Below are positions 1-8,446 of a stretch of DNA of 64,000 nt, piece by piece; the stretch's first letter is position 1; each line of letters starts with the position of its first letter. The stretch covers positions 1 through 64,000 of the forward strand of contig NZ_JANUGY010000007.1 in assembly GCF_024756235.1 (NCBI RefSeq). Reading direction: 5' to 3'. Origin of the DNA: Massilia kyonggiensis (lineage in GTDB: Bacteria > Pseudomonadota > Gammaproteobacteria > Burkholderiales > Burkholderiaceae_D). Position numbers and translations under genes: made by a program. The notes under the pieces were generated by a model. It saw only the letters and a list, made by a program, of their open reading frames with translations, ran no database searches and was not told the origin of the DNA.

Positions 1-145
1 CTCTGACCCCGGTTTTAGGCAACGTTACGGTTGCGGTAGCAGGATCCGCGACCGGCGGTAGCATCGTCGCGTACCGGGCGCCGTGCCGCTGGCACCGCGG
101 CGCGCGGCGGACGATGATGGGATTCCGACATCATGCGAGGATCCC
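1..145. other. window edge, non-coding leader with repeat fragment
   Basis: No convincing gene lies here. The first ten bases read CTCTGACCCC, the same core as the inverted repeats clustered at 51.45-51.69 kb, so the window probably opens inside a copy of that dispersed repeat. The rest is the upstream region of the hydroxylase gene. The reading frame of that gene stays open back to base 83, but the extra residues look non-protein-like. Confidence 0.4.
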
Positions 146-874
146 ATGCTACCCACCATCTTCATCGTTTTCGGCGCCTGCTTCGTGCTCGAACGGCTCG
201 TCCCCGGCTGGCGCCTGCCGCACGTGCGTACCTGGCCGCTGCGCGTGCTCGCCATCAATGCCGTGCAACTGGGCGTCGTCGTGCTGGCCGGCTTCACGTG
301 GGAGCGCTGGCTCTCCGCCGGCTCGTTGTTCCACCTGTCGCGCCACCTGGGCCCGGCGGCCGGCGGCCTCGTGGCCTACTTCATCGCCACGTTCGTGTTC
401 TACTGGTGGCACCGGGCGCGCCACGAGTCCGACCTGCTGTGGCGTCTGTTCCACCAGATCCACCACAGCCCGCAACGCATCGAGGTGATCACCTCGTTCT
501 ACAAGCATCCCGTCGAGATGGTCGTCAATTCCATCATCGGCAGCCTGCTCGTGTATGCGGTGCTGGGCCTGTCGCCGGCCGCGGGCGCGGTCTACACGCT
601 GTGCACGGCGCTCGGCGAGTTCTTTTATCACACGAGCGTACGCACGCCGCGCTGGGTCGGCTGGTTCTTCCAGCGTCCGGAAATGCACCGGGTGCACCAT
701 CAGCACGGCCGCCACCGCAACAACTACGGCGACATCGTCTGGTGGGACTGGCTGTTCGGCACCTACGAGAACCCCACCCGCTTCGAGGCCACGTGCGGCT
801 TCGACGCGGACAAGGAAGAACGCCTCGGTGCGATGCTCGCCTGGCGCGACGTGCACCGCACTGGCGGCCCGTGA
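146..874 (+). CDS. sterol desaturase / fatty acid hydroxylase family membrane protein
   Basis: A predicted integral-membrane di-iron oxygenase of the fatty acid hydroxylase superfamily (242 aa). Histidine clusters typical of the family are visible: HRARHE, HQIHH, and HRVHHQHGRHRNN near the C-terminus, followed by the usual WWDWLFGTYENP segment. Hydrophobic stretches precede and separate the clusters. The ATG at 146 is preferred over an in-frame upstream start at 83 because the protein then begins directly with a membrane segment (MLPTIFIVFGACF). The substrate cannot be told from sequence; lipids, hopanoid-like molecules or carotenoids are all possible in this family. It converges on the SDR gene with only 6 bp between stops. 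Confidence 0.85.
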   Translation: MLPTIFIVFGACFVLERLVPGWRLPHVRTWPLRVLAINAVQLGVVVLAGFTWERWLSAGSLFHLSRHLGPAAGGLVAYFIATFVFYWWHRARHESDLLWRLFHQIHHSPQRIEVITSFYKHPVEMVVNSIIGSLLVYAVLGLSPAAGAVYTLCTALGEFFYHTSVRTPRWVGWFFQRPEMHRVHHQHGRHRNNYGDIVWWDWLFGTYENPTRFEATCGFDADKEERLGAMLAWRDVHRTGGP

Positions 875-880
875 TGCCGG

Positions 881-1627
881 TCAGGCCGCGAAGCCGCCAT
901 CCACCGCCAGGTCCGACCCCGTGACGAAGCTCGCTTCCGGGCTCGCCAGCCAGGCGACCATCGCTGCGACTTCTTCCGGCCGGCCGTGGCGCGGCAGGGC
1001 CATGAACCCGTGCAGCGATTTGCCGAAATCGGTGTCGGCCGGATTCATGTCCGTGTCGACTGGGCCCGGCAGCACGTTGTTGACGGTAATGGCGCGCGGC
1101 CCCAGGTCGCGTGCCAGACCTTTCACCAGGCCCGTCAGGGCCGACTTGCTCATCGCGTAGACCGAGGCGCCCGCGAACGGCACCCGGAGGGCGTTCGTGC
1201 TGCCGATGTTGATGACGCGCCCGCCGTCCGGCAGGTGGCGCGCGGCGGCCTGCGTGGCGACGAACACGGCGCGCAGGTTCACGGCCACCGTCTTGTCGAA
1301 GTCGGCGATGGCGAATTCCGTCACGTGGCCGCCGAGGAAGACGCCCGCGTTGTTGACGACGATGTCCAGCCGGCCGAACTTCGCTGCGGCCGTGTCGATG
1401 GCGGCGGCCAGCGCCTGCGGATCGGCCACGTCGGCGCGCAGGGCGAGGGCGCAGCCGCCTGCCGCTTCGATGCGCCCGGCCAGCGCCTGTGCGGCGGCGT
1501 CCGACGACTGGTACGTGAAGGCGACTGCCGCGCCATCGCGGGCGAGACGTTCCACGATGGCCGCGCCGATGCCGCGCGATCCGCCGGTGACGAAAGCGAC
1601 TTTTTGTTGCAGGTTCGTGTTTGCCAT
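881..1627 (-). CDS. SDR family NAD(P)-dependent oxidoreductase
   Basis: A classical short-chain dehydrogenase/reductase of 248 aa. It has the nucleotide-binding TGGSRGIG motif (residues 14-21), NNAG (92-95), a catalytic Ser in INIGST (143) and YAMSK giving Tyr157/Lys161. The C-terminus ends with the common GSDLAVDGGFAA. The ATG at 1627 is chosen because GGAGAG sits just upstream and the glycine motif falls at the normal distance. A longer frame to 1681 adds unconserved residues. It is divergent from a LysR regulator, which is the usual arrangement for a regulator and its target. The substrate is unknown. Confidence 0.9.
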   Translation of the reverse strand: MANTNLQQKVAFVTGGSRGIGAAIVERLARDGAAVAFTYQSSDAAAQALAGRIEAAGGCALALRADVADPQALAAAIDTAAAKFGRLDIVVNNAGVFLGGHVTEFAIADFDKTVAVNLRAVFVATQAAARHLPDGGRVINIGSTNALRVPFAGASVYAMSKSALTGLVKGLARDLGPRAITVNNVLPGPVDTDMNPADTDFGKSLHGFMALPRHGRPEEVAAMVAWLASPEASFVTGSDLAVDGGFAA

Positions 1628-1653
1628 GATGCTCTCCGTTCGGTTGGGGTGGT

Positions 1654-1670
1654 TGATGTCTGCAGTATCA
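1654..1670. promoter_or_regulatory. candidate LysR operator (TGAT-N9-ATCA dyad)
   Basis: The 17-bp sequence TGATGTCTGCAGTATCA in the divergent SDR/LysR intergenic region is a near-perfect dyad centred on CTGCAG. It lies about 27 bp before the SDR start and 70 bp before the LysR start. LysR-type regulators bind such interrupted dyads, although this is not an exact T-N11-A box. Inferred site only. Confidence 0.4.
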
Positions 1671-1739
1671 TTCCAACTCACGGTTCAAACTAGCCGGGCA
1701 GTAAGCACAAGACTTTCAACCGTTAGTTAAAGGTGAGCA

Positions 1740-2651
1740 ATGGAGCATCTCGATTCCTTCATCTACAGCGCCGAGGACGGCGGCTTTTCGGCGGCTGCGC
1801 GCCGCCTCGGCCTCACGCCGGCAGGCGTCAGCAAGAACGTGGCCCGGCTCGAGGCGAACCTGGGCGTGCGCCTGTTCCGGCGCAGTACGCGCAAGCTGAG
1901 CCTCACGGAAGAGGGCGAGCAGTTGCTGCGCGAGGTGGCCGAGCCGTGGCACCGCATCCGGGACGCGATGGCCATCGTGCGCCGGGGCGCCAACCACGCC
2001 GCCGGGCCGCTGAAGGTGGCCATGGCGCCGGCCGTCGGGCGCATGCATTTCGTGCCGATGCTGGCGGAATTCCGCCGCCGTTATCCCGAGGTCCTGCCCG
2101 ACGTGCACCTCGATAACCGCCAGGTCGACCTGATCGCGGAAGGATTCGACGTTGCGATCGGCGGCGGTGTCGAGCTGCCGCAGGGCGTCGTCGCGCGCGA
2201 GCTGGCGCGGGTGCGCATCGTGCTCGCGGCGTCGCCCGATTATCTGGCCCGGTGCGGCACGCCCATGCACCCGGACGACTTGGCCGCGCACGACGGCATC
2301 GCGCGCCGCTCGATCCGCACGGGCCGCCTGCAGACGCTCACCCTGCGCGATGAAGCGGGCACGGTGGCCCCTTACGATCCACGCCCCGTCGCGGTGCTGG
2401 ACGATCCGGAAGCGATGGCGCATGCGGCTGCCGCCGGTCTCGGCATCGCCCTGCTGCCCGCGCCGCACGCGGGGCCGTTGCTGGCGGATGGCCGGCTCGT
2501 GCGGATACTCCCGGACTGGTATGCGGAGACGGGCCCGCTGTTTCTCTACTATTCGAACCGGAGGCTGCTGCCCGCCAAGACGCGCGTGTTCGTCGATTTC
2601 GTCGTCGAGCGTTTCAGGGAGCAGGGGCTGGCCGCGCATTTTGGCGGCTGA
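1740..2651 (+). CDS. LysR family transcriptional regulator
   Basis: A 303-aa LysR-type regulator. The N-terminal winged HTH spans about residues 1-60, with the typical FSAAARRLGLTPAGVSKNVA and LFRRSTRKLSLTEEG segments. The periplasmic-binding-like effector domain (about 90-295) follows. It belongs to the large group resembling CrgA/AaeR-type proteins. It starts 112 bp from the divergently oriented SDR gene, so it most likely controls that gene and itself. The ATG at 1740 begins with the standard MEHLDSF and is preceded by GGTGAGC. Confidence 0.9.
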   Translation: MEHLDSFIYSAEDGGFSAAARRLGLTPAGVSKNVARLEANLGVRLFRRSTRKLSLTEEGEQLLREVAEPWHRIRDAMAIVRRGANHAAGPLKVAMAPAVGRMHFVPMLAEFRRRYPEVLPDVHLDNRQVDLIAEGFDVAIGGGVELPQGVVARELARVRIVLAASPDYLARCGTPMHPDDLAAHDGIARRSIRTGRLQTLTLRDEAGTVAPYDPRPVAVLDDPEAMAHAAAAGLGIALLPAPHAGPLLADGRLVRILPDWYAETGPLFLYYSNRRLLPAKTRVFVDFVVERFREQGLAAHFGG

Positions 2652-2654
2652 AGA

Positions 2655-2688
2655 CTGTCACGGAACTGACATCTGGCCTTAATACAAT
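2655..2688 (+). promoter_or_regulatory. Pho-box promoter of the secreted phosphatase gene
   Basis: CTGTCAC GGAA CTGACAT at 2655-2672 matches the PhoB box layout (two 7-bp direct repeats, consensus CTGTCAT, separated by 4 bp) with one mismatch in each repeat. Ten bases further on, TACAAT (2683-2688) makes a good -10 element. In known Pho promoters the box replaces the -35 at about this distance. The same geometry recurs before ppk in this window. The site points at the phosphatase beginning at 2733. Confidence 0.72.
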
Positions 2689-2732
2689 GTACGATTGCCA
2701 ATGACCAGCAACCCGACAGAAAGACCGACCGC

Positions 2733-4421
2733 ATGAGACCGTCCTGGCTGAAGACTTCGCTCACCCTGATCACCTGTTCCGCGCTGTGGCTGCCCGCGTT
2801 GGCCCCCGCCGCGGCCGCCGACAAGCCCGCTGCAGCCGGCCAGGCCGCCGCGCAGGTAAAGCCGCCGAAGCTGGTGGTCGTGATGGTGATCGACGGCCTG
2901 CCGGCCGAGCAGGTGCAGCGCTACCGCGACCAGTTCGGCCCCGGCGGCCTGCGCCGGCTGCTGGAACAGGGCGCGTCGTTCACGGATGCGCACCAGGCGC
3001 ACGGGATCACGGTGACGGCCATCGGTCACTCGGCCGTGTTGACGGGCGCATATCCGTACCGGCACGGCATCATCGGCAACAACTGGATCGATGCAGAAGG
3101 TAAGCAGGTCTATTGCACCCAGGACACCCGTTACCACTACATCGATGAAGAAACGGACCCGCACGACGGCACGTCGCCCGCGAACCTGCGCGTGGACACG
3201 CTGGGCGACCAGCTGCGCTACGCCACCGGCAACCGCAGCAAGGTCGTGACCGTGTCCGGCAAGGACCGCGGCGCCATCCTGCTCGCGGGCAAGACGGGTA
3301 CCGCGTACATGTTCATGGACAAGACGGGCGACTTTGCCAGCAGCACCTATTACATGGACAAGCACCCGGCCTGGGTCGAACGCTTCCGCGCCGCGAAGCC
3401 GCAGGACCGCTATTACGCCAGGTCGTGGAAGCCGCTGCTGGACGACAAGGCTTACGCGGACGACGCGCCGTACCCGGAAGCGACGACGGCCAACCCGAAC
3501 CGGTTCCCGTTCACGTTCTACAGCGAGAGCGGCAAGCCGGCCGAGGACTACTACGGCCGCCTGAAGGTGAGCCCGGCCGTGGATGAACTGACCCTCGAGT
3601 TCGCGGAGGCCGCCGTCGACGGCGAGCAGCTGGGCCGCAATCCGACGGGCGCGACGGACCTGCTGGGCGTCAGCCTGTCCGGCCACGATTACGTGAACCA
3701 TGCGTACGGCCCGGAAAGCCGCATGTCGCACGACCACCTGCAGCAGATCGACCGCAAGATCGCCGAGTTCTTCGCGTTCCTCGACAAGCGCGTCGGCCTG
3801 GACAACGTGCTCGTCGTGCTGACGGCCGACCACGGTTTCGCCAACACGGCCGAGTTCGCGCGCACGCAGCATGCGGACGCGCTGCGGGTGAATCCGAAGA
3901 CCCTCCTGGAGAACCTGAACGCCGCGCTGGCCGAACGCTTCGGCGGCGCGAAACTGGTCAAGACGTCGCTGCTGCCCGACATCCACCTGGACGACGACGC
4001 CATCGCCCGCCGCGGCCTTGCCCGCGCCGACGTGGAAAACGCCGCCGTCGGCTTCCTGCGGACCCAGCTGGGCATCTCTGAAGTCTTCACGCGCACGCAG
4101 CTGGAGCAGGGCGTCGCCGCCAGATCGAGACTGGGCACGCTGATGCAGCGGGCGTGGAACAGCCAGCTGTCCGGCGACCTGCTGGTCGTGACGACGCCGT
4201 ACACGATCTTCGGCAGCGGTTCGTCCGGCGCAAGCCACGGTACGCCGTGGCAATACGACACGTCCGTGCCCCTGCTGATGATGGGCAAACGCTGGGTCCG
4301 CCCGGGCGAACAGGCCGGCTATGCGGAAGTCGTCGACATCGCCCCGACCCTGGCGCAGATCCTGCATGTGCGCCGTCCGGCGGGCGCGGAAGGCCGCGTG
4401 CTGAAGGAGGCGCTGCGTTGA
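2733..4421 (+). CDS. secreted alkaline phosphatase family protein (PafA-like)
   Basis: A 562-aa exported phosphomonoesterase of the alkaline phosphatase superfamily, nucleotide pyrophosphatase/PafA-like branch. A signal peptide (residues about 1-29, ending APAAAA) precedes the catalytic domain. Metal-site and nucleophile segments are visible: MVIDG (Asp54), the Thr-containing TVTAIGHS (93-100), SGHDYVNHAYGPES, LTADHGF and a late SHGTPW histidine. A Thr nucleophile is characteristic of PafA-type enzymes. It presumably releases phosphate from organic esters in the periplasm or outside the cell. A Pho-box promoter lies directly upstream, and the Ppx/GppA gene follows, which fits a phosphate-scavenging role. 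Confidence 0.88.
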   Translation: MRPSWLKTSLTLITCSALWLPALAPAAAADKPAAAGQAAAQVKPPKLVVVMVIDGLPAEQVQRYRDQFGPGGLRRLLEQGASFTDAHQAHGITVTAIGHSAVLTGAYPYRHGIIGNNWIDAEGKQVYCTQDTRYHYIDEETDPHDGTSPANLRVDTLGDQLRYATGNRSKVVTVSGKDRGAILLAGKTGTAYMFMDKTGDFASSTYYMDKHPAWVERFRAAKPQDRYYARSWKPLLDDKAYADDAPYPEATTANPNRFPFTFYSESGKPAEDYYGRLKVSPAVDELTLEFAEAAVDGEQLGRNPTGATDLLGVSLSGHDYVNHAYGPESRMSHDHLQQIDRKIAEFFAFLDKRVGLDNVLVVLTADHGFANTAEFARTQHADALRVNPKTLLENLNAALAERFGGAKLVKTSLLPDIHLDDDAIARRGLARADVENAAVGFLRTQLGISEVFTRTQLEQGVAARSRLGTLMQRAWNSQLSGDLLVVTTPYTIFGSGSSGASHGTPWQYDTSVPLLMMGKRWVRPGEQAGYAEVVDIAPTLAQILHVRRPAGAEGRVLKEALR

Positions 4422-4507
4422 TGGCGTTCCCTGACGACGTAACGGGAGACGCGGGAGCGCCGGGGGCCGCTATACTGCCGTCAATACCACTCAATGCGAG
4501 CCCTTCC

Positions 4508-5959
4508 ATGTACGCAGCAGTCGACCTCGGCTCCAACTCGTTCCGCCTGCACATCGGCGAGCCGATCGCGGGCCAGATCCACATCGTGCGCACGGCGCGC
4601 GACCCGATCCGCCTCGCGGCCGGCCTCGGCCCGGACAACGCGCTCTCGGAGGCTGCGGTCGAGACGGCGCTGCGCACCCTGCGCGACTTCAGCGGCATCC
4701 TGCGCCAGTTCCGCCTGGACGCGGTGCGCGTGGTCGCCACCAACACGATGCGCGTGGCCAGCAATGCCGAGGCCGTGCTGCCGCGCATGGAAGAGGCGAT
4801 CGGCTATCCGATCGAGATCATCTCCGGCGAGGAAGAGGGACGCCTGATCTACATGGGCGTCGCCCGTGCGCTGGGCCGGCGTACGGAGCGGCGGCTCGTG
4901 ATCGACATCGGCGGCGGCTCGACGGAAGTCATCGCGGCGAACGGCGACGACATCGATATCGTCGAATCGTTCAGCATCGGCACGCACCCGCAGAGCGCCG
5001 CGTATTTCCGGGGCGGCCACATCAGCGCGGACGCGTTCGAGACGGCCGTCAACGCCGCGCGCGCCCAGTTCGAGGACCTGGCGGACCAGTACCGCCAGCA
5101 TGGCTGGGACGCCGTCTATGGCTCGTCCGGCACGATGCGCGCGATTAACGAGGTCATCTCGCGCAACCGGATCGGCGACGGCACGATGTCGCTGGCGAGC
5201 CTGCTCGCGCTGCGCGACAAGCTCATCGAACTCGGCCACGTCGACGCGTTCGACCTGCCGGGCGTGAAACGCGAGCGCGTGATCGTGATGACGGGCGGCC
5301 TGTCGATCCTGATCGGCGTGATGCAGGAGCTGGGGGTACCCGCCATGACAGCGATTAACGCCGGCCTGCGCCTCGGGGTGCTGTCCGACCTGGAACTGCG
5401 GGCCAACCGCCACGACCGCCGCGACCTGGCCATCCAGGACTGCATGCGCCGCTTCGGCGTCGACGCGCAGCGTGCCGCGCGCACGGCGGCCATCGCGAAG
5501 ACGCTGTTCGACAAGCTGGCGCCGCAGGACGAAGCTGTCGTCCACCACCTGCTGCGCAGCGCGATGCTGCACGAGGTGGGGCAGGCCGTCTCGCACACGG
5601 GCGCGCACAAGCACGCGGCCTACATCGTCGAACACGCCGACCTGCCGGGTTTTACGGCGCGCGAGCAGCGGCTGATGAGCCTCATCGTGCTGGGGCAGAA
5701 GGGCAATCTGCGCAAGGTGAGGGAAGTCTTGGGCGTGCCCGACCTCGCCAAGGCGGTGCTGGCGCTGCGTCTCGCGGCCGTGTTCATGCATGCGCGCGTG
5801 GACGGCGACGTGGATGCCGTGCGCCTGCGCATGAAAGGCCGCATCGACATCGAGACGCCGCGCGGCTGGCTGCACCAGCATCCGACCGTGGCCGCCTGGT
5901 TCGAGAAAGAGGCGGCCGCCTGGGGCGACGTGGGCGTGCCGTTCAGCGTCGCCACCTGA
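4508..5959 (+). CDS. ppx: Ppx/GppA family exopolyphosphatase / guanosine pentaphosphatase
   Basis: A 483-aa sugar-kinase/actin-fold phosphatase that removes phosphate from polyphosphate ends or from pppGpp. The N-terminus has the diagnostic AAVDLGSNSFRLHIG, then GEEEGRLIYMGVA, a second phosphate loop VIDIGGGSTEV and SSGTMRAI. The C-terminal half is the HD-like domain typical of full-length Ppx. The ATG at 4508 fits the family start. The frame stays open to an ATG at 4421 that overlaps the phosphatase stop (TGATG) and has AAGGAGG ten bases upstream, so a form 29 residues longer is possible. TATACT at 4471 could be a -10 for a separate transcript. Confidence 0.9.
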   Translation: MYAAVDLGSNSFRLHIGEPIAGQIHIVRTARDPIRLAAGLGPDNALSEAAVETALRTLRDFSGILRQFRLDAVRVVATNTMRVASNAEAVLPRMEEAIGYPIEIISGEEEGRLIYMGVARALGRRTERRLVIDIGGGSTEVIAANGDDIDIVESFSIGTHPQSAAYFRGGHISADAFETAVNAARAQFEDLADQYRQHGWDAVYGSSGTMRAINEVISRNRIGDGTMSLASLLALRDKLIELGHVDAFDLPGVKRERVIVMTGGLSILIGVMQELGVPAMTAINAGLRLGVLSDLELRANRHDRRDLAIQDCMRRFGVDAQRAARTAAIAKTLFDKLAPQDEAVVHHLLRSAMLHEVGQAVSHTGAHKHAAYIVEHADLPGFTAREQRLMSLIVLGQKGNLRKVREVLGVPDLAKAVLALRLAAVFMHARVDGDVDAVRLRMKGRIDIETPRGWLHQHPTVAAWFEKEAAAWGDVGVPFSVAT

Positions 5960-5965
5960 TCCGCT

Positions 5966-6589
5966 TCAGCCGTACAGGTCGTGCCGCACGCCGTGCTCGT
6001 AATGGGCGTCGAGCTGCGCGGCCGCCCCGGCATCGGCAGGGCGGCCCTGCGCCGCCGCGTTCAGCGCCTCGACCATCTGGCCCGGGGTGGGCAACGTGGT
6101 CCGGTCGAGATGGCGCCCGGGCTGCCACAATCCGGCACGGTTGACCGCTTTCCCGCAGTGATACAGGACTTCGTCGATGGCGACGACGATGGCCGTCTTT
6201 GGCCGCTTGCCGCCTTCGGCAAAGCGCGTCAGCAGTGCGTCGTCCGTCGTCGCGCGGGCGCGGCCGTTGATGCGCATGAAGATTTCCAGGCCGGGAAACA
6301 GGAACAGCATGCCGGCGCGGTCGTCCCGCTCCAGGTTGCGCAGCGATTCGATGCGGTTGTTGCCGGGCCAGTCGGCGAAGGCGACGTGATGGTCGTCGAG
6401 CGCGTGCACGAAGCCGGGCGGACCGCCGCGCGGGGACGCATCGAGGCCCCGCTCGCTGCCGGTGGCGAGGCAGAAGAACGTGGCCACGCGCAGGTAGTCG
6501 CGGTGGAAGTCGATCAGGCGGTCGAGCACGGCCTTCTGGATGCGTTCGGCCGGCGGATCGTACAGGGCGTCGAGGTCGGGACGGGACAT
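5966..6589 (-). CDS. pyridoxamine 5'-phosphate oxidase family FMN protein
   Basis: A 207-aa split-barrel flavoprotein. It resembles the MSMEG_1061-type PPOX subfamily rather than PdxH: residues around CLATGSERGLDASPRGG, FADWPGNNRIESLRNL and GLEIFMRINGRA match the FMN-binding strands of that group. These proteins are thought to carry out FMN or F420-type reductions; the substrate is unknown. The ATG at 6589 follows AGGAGTGCACC. An upstream frame extension to 6670 was rejected because it runs into the divergent AraC promoter region. It converges on ppx with 6 bp between stops. Confidence 0.82.
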   Translation of the reverse strand: MSRPDLDALYDPPAERIQKAVLDRLIDFHRDYLRVATFFCLATGSERGLDASPRGGPPGFVHALDDHHVAFADWPGNNRIESLRNLERDDRAGMLFLFPGLEIFMRINGRARATTDDALLTRFAEGGKRPKTAIVVAIDEVLYHCGKAVNRAGLWQPGRHLDRTTLPTPGQMVEALNAAAQGRPADAGAAAQLDAHYEHGVRHDLYG

Positions 6590-6684
6590 GGTGCACTCCT
6601 GGGTGGTGAAAGGTCGGGCCAGTGTAGGTTCGGCGGCATGCCTGCCTGTACAATTTCTCGGCCAATCCATAACGATTCGACGCC

Positions 6685-7470
6685 ATGGCCGACCTGACCC
6701 TCGATCCCGCCCTCACCAACCGTTCCGACGGCCCGGTGATCATCGTGGCGGCAGGCAGCCAGGAAACCGTACGCAGTTCGGGCGCGCACAGCCACTGCCG
6801 CGGCCAGTTGTTCGGGTCGACGCGCGGGCTGATCACGGTCGGCGTGGACGAGGGCGTGTGGGTCGTGCCCACGACGCACGCCATCTGGGTCCCGCCGCAC
6901 CGCGTGCACTGGGCGCGCTCGCACGGGCCGTTCCAGGGGTTTGCCATCTACGTGGCCGAACCCGATTGCGCGGCGCTCCCTGCCGCGCCGTGCAGCATCC
7001 GCATGTCGGGCCTGCTGCGCGAGGCGATGCTGCGCGCCGCGCGCTGGCCGGTGGGGCCGCTGGATGCGCGCGACGAGCGGCTGGCCGGCGTCATCCTGGA
7101 CGAGATCGCGACGTCGTCCGTGGACTCCCTCGGCCTGCCGTTGCCGCGCGACGCCCGCCTGCTGCGCATCGCCCGTGCGCTGGCAGACGATCCGGCCGAC
7201 GACCGTACGCTCGAGGACTGGGCGCGCTGGGCCGCCATCGGTGCCCGGTCGCTGAGCCGGCATTTCGTGGCCGAGACGGGCTTCACGTTCACCGCGTGGC
7301 GCCAGCGCGCGCGGCTGCTGCGGGCCCTCGAGATGCTGGCGGACGGCGTGCCCGTCACGCGCATCGCGCTCGACCTCGGATACTCGACGCCGAGCACGTT
7401 CATCGACCTGTTCCGCCGCACGTTCGGCGCGACGCCGGCCGCGTACCGGCAGCGGTTCGTGGCCGCCTGA
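6685..7470 (+). CDS. AraC family transcriptional regulator (cupin type)
   Basis: A 261-aa regulator with an N-terminal cupin-like sensor half (HSHCRGQLFGSTRG, WVVPTTHAIWVPPHRVHW) and a C-terminal double HTH (about residues 160-258; RHFVAETGFTFTAWRQRARL, DLGYSTPSTFIDLFRRTFG). It resembles the AraC_binding/HTH_18 group that often controls a neighbouring transporter or oxidoreductase. It is divergent from the PPOX gene and 68 bp upstream of the SnoaL-like gene, both candidate targets. Confidence 0.88.
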   Translation: MADLTLDPALTNRSDGPVIIVAAGSQETVRSSGAHSHCRGQLFGSTRGLITVGVDEGVWVVPTTHAIWVPPHRVHWARSHGPFQGFAIYVAEPDCAALPAAPCSIRMSGLLREAMLRAARWPVGPLDARDERLAGVILDEIATSSVDSLGLPLPRDARLLRIARALADDPADDRTLEDWARWAAIGARSLSRHFVAETGFTFTAWRQRARLLRALEMLADGVPVTRIALDLGYSTPSTFIDLFRRTFGATPAAYRQRFVAA

Positions 7471-7538
7471 CCACGCTTGCAATCCGCGCCGCGGGATCGA
7501 TACTGGAAGTCCGATCACCGACTTTCAGGGAGAGGATC

Positions 7539-7985
7539 ATGAACGAGCAAGCGAACATCAACCTGATCAGGCAGGCGTACGACGCGTACGGCCGGGGCGA
7601 CATTCCGACGCTGCTTGGCCTGGCCGCGCAGGACATCGACTGGGAACTGCCCGAAGTGGAGGGTATTCCGTTCAGCGGCAAGCGCCATGGCGTGAGCGAG
7701 GTGGCCGACTTCTTCCGCATCCTGGCCGAGTGCCAGGAACCGCGCGAATTCACCCCGGACCGCTTCATCGCGCAGGATGACCAGGTGGTCGTGCAGGGCC
7801 ACGGCACGTTCGCCGTCAAGGCCACCGGCGCCGAGTTCAGCGGCGACTGGTGCCATATCTTCCGCGTCGCCGGCGGCAAGATCGCCAGCTTCAAGGAATA
7901 CGACGATACCCACCAGGCTGCGCAGGCCTACCAGCCGCGGGGTGCGGGTGCCGGCGCGGCTGCGCCGCAGCCTTCCGTGCATTGA
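7539..7985 (+). CDS. nuclear transport factor 2 / SnoaL-like protein
   Basis: A 148-aa small cone-shaped alpha+beta barrel of the NTF2/SnoaL superfamily. The start INLIRQAYDAYGRGDIPTLL and later GKIASFKEYDDT are typical of the group annotated as ketosteroid isomerase-related proteins. The C-terminus carries a low-complexity tail rich in Gly, Ala and Pro. No catalytic role can be assigned. The ATG at 7539 follows AGAGGATC. It may share a transcript with the preceding AraC gene. Confidence 0.85.
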   Translation: MNEQANINLIRQAYDAYGRGDIPTLLGLAAQDIDWELPEVEGIPFSGKRHGVSEVADFFRILAECQEPREFTPDRFIAQDDQVVVQGHGTFAVKATGAEFSGDWCHIFRVAGGKIASFKEYDDTHQAAQAYQPRGAGAGAAAPQPSVH

Positions 7986-8446
7986 CGCTCTGCTATCATA
8001 GGAGAGAAGGGGCTCTTCCCTGGCTTCATACCCTGCGAATCCGTAGGCGTGTGTTTTCTGATAGAAGGCTGTCCGGCCGGGCTCTCTGCCGCAGCAGGTT
8101 CAATTTCGTGTGGAACGGTCATGGTTCAGGATAGTATCGGCCGGAAAAGTCCCGGACCAGAAGCAAGACCGTCATTTCACCGCTAAGCCGCGCGGAGGGA
8201 AGGAATGGGCTGGATTGGCCCCGTTGGATCTGGCAAGATGAATCGCCAGTCATGCAGAATCCAATATCGGCACCGTTGCTGGCTTGGTTGGGGAGCATCG
8301 CCTGAGCATCAGGCCTAGATTAGGCATTATGGCAATAATGTCAACCACGTCCGCCGCGCAGGCTACGTGCGGCGAACCTCATGACGTTGGCCAACGCGTC
8401 GCGGTGGGCACGTTTTACGATCTGTTTCAGATCCTGTGCCCATACC
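7986..8446. other. 461-bp gene-free stretch, left edge of a lower-GC block
   Basis: No open frame here looks like a gene. An extended -10-like TGCTATCAT (7991-7999) is followed by a run of short dyads, for example CCTGCG-AATC-CGTAGG around 8031-8046, so a short non-coding transcript is conceivable, but no known RNA family was recognised. On the minus strand a 36-codon open stretch continues past the stop of the downstream enzyme gene in another frame; it matches nothing I recognise. Base composition is less GC-rich than the flanks. Confidence 0.35.

Noticed and set aside
4154..4420. Upstream extension of the Ppx frame
   Set aside because: It overlaps the phosphatase gene in another frame and is Arg/Pro-rich; the Ppx fold starts at 4508.
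4471..4498. Second Pho box before ppx
   Set aside because: CCGTCAATACCACTCAAT has the spacing but too many mismatches in the second repeat.
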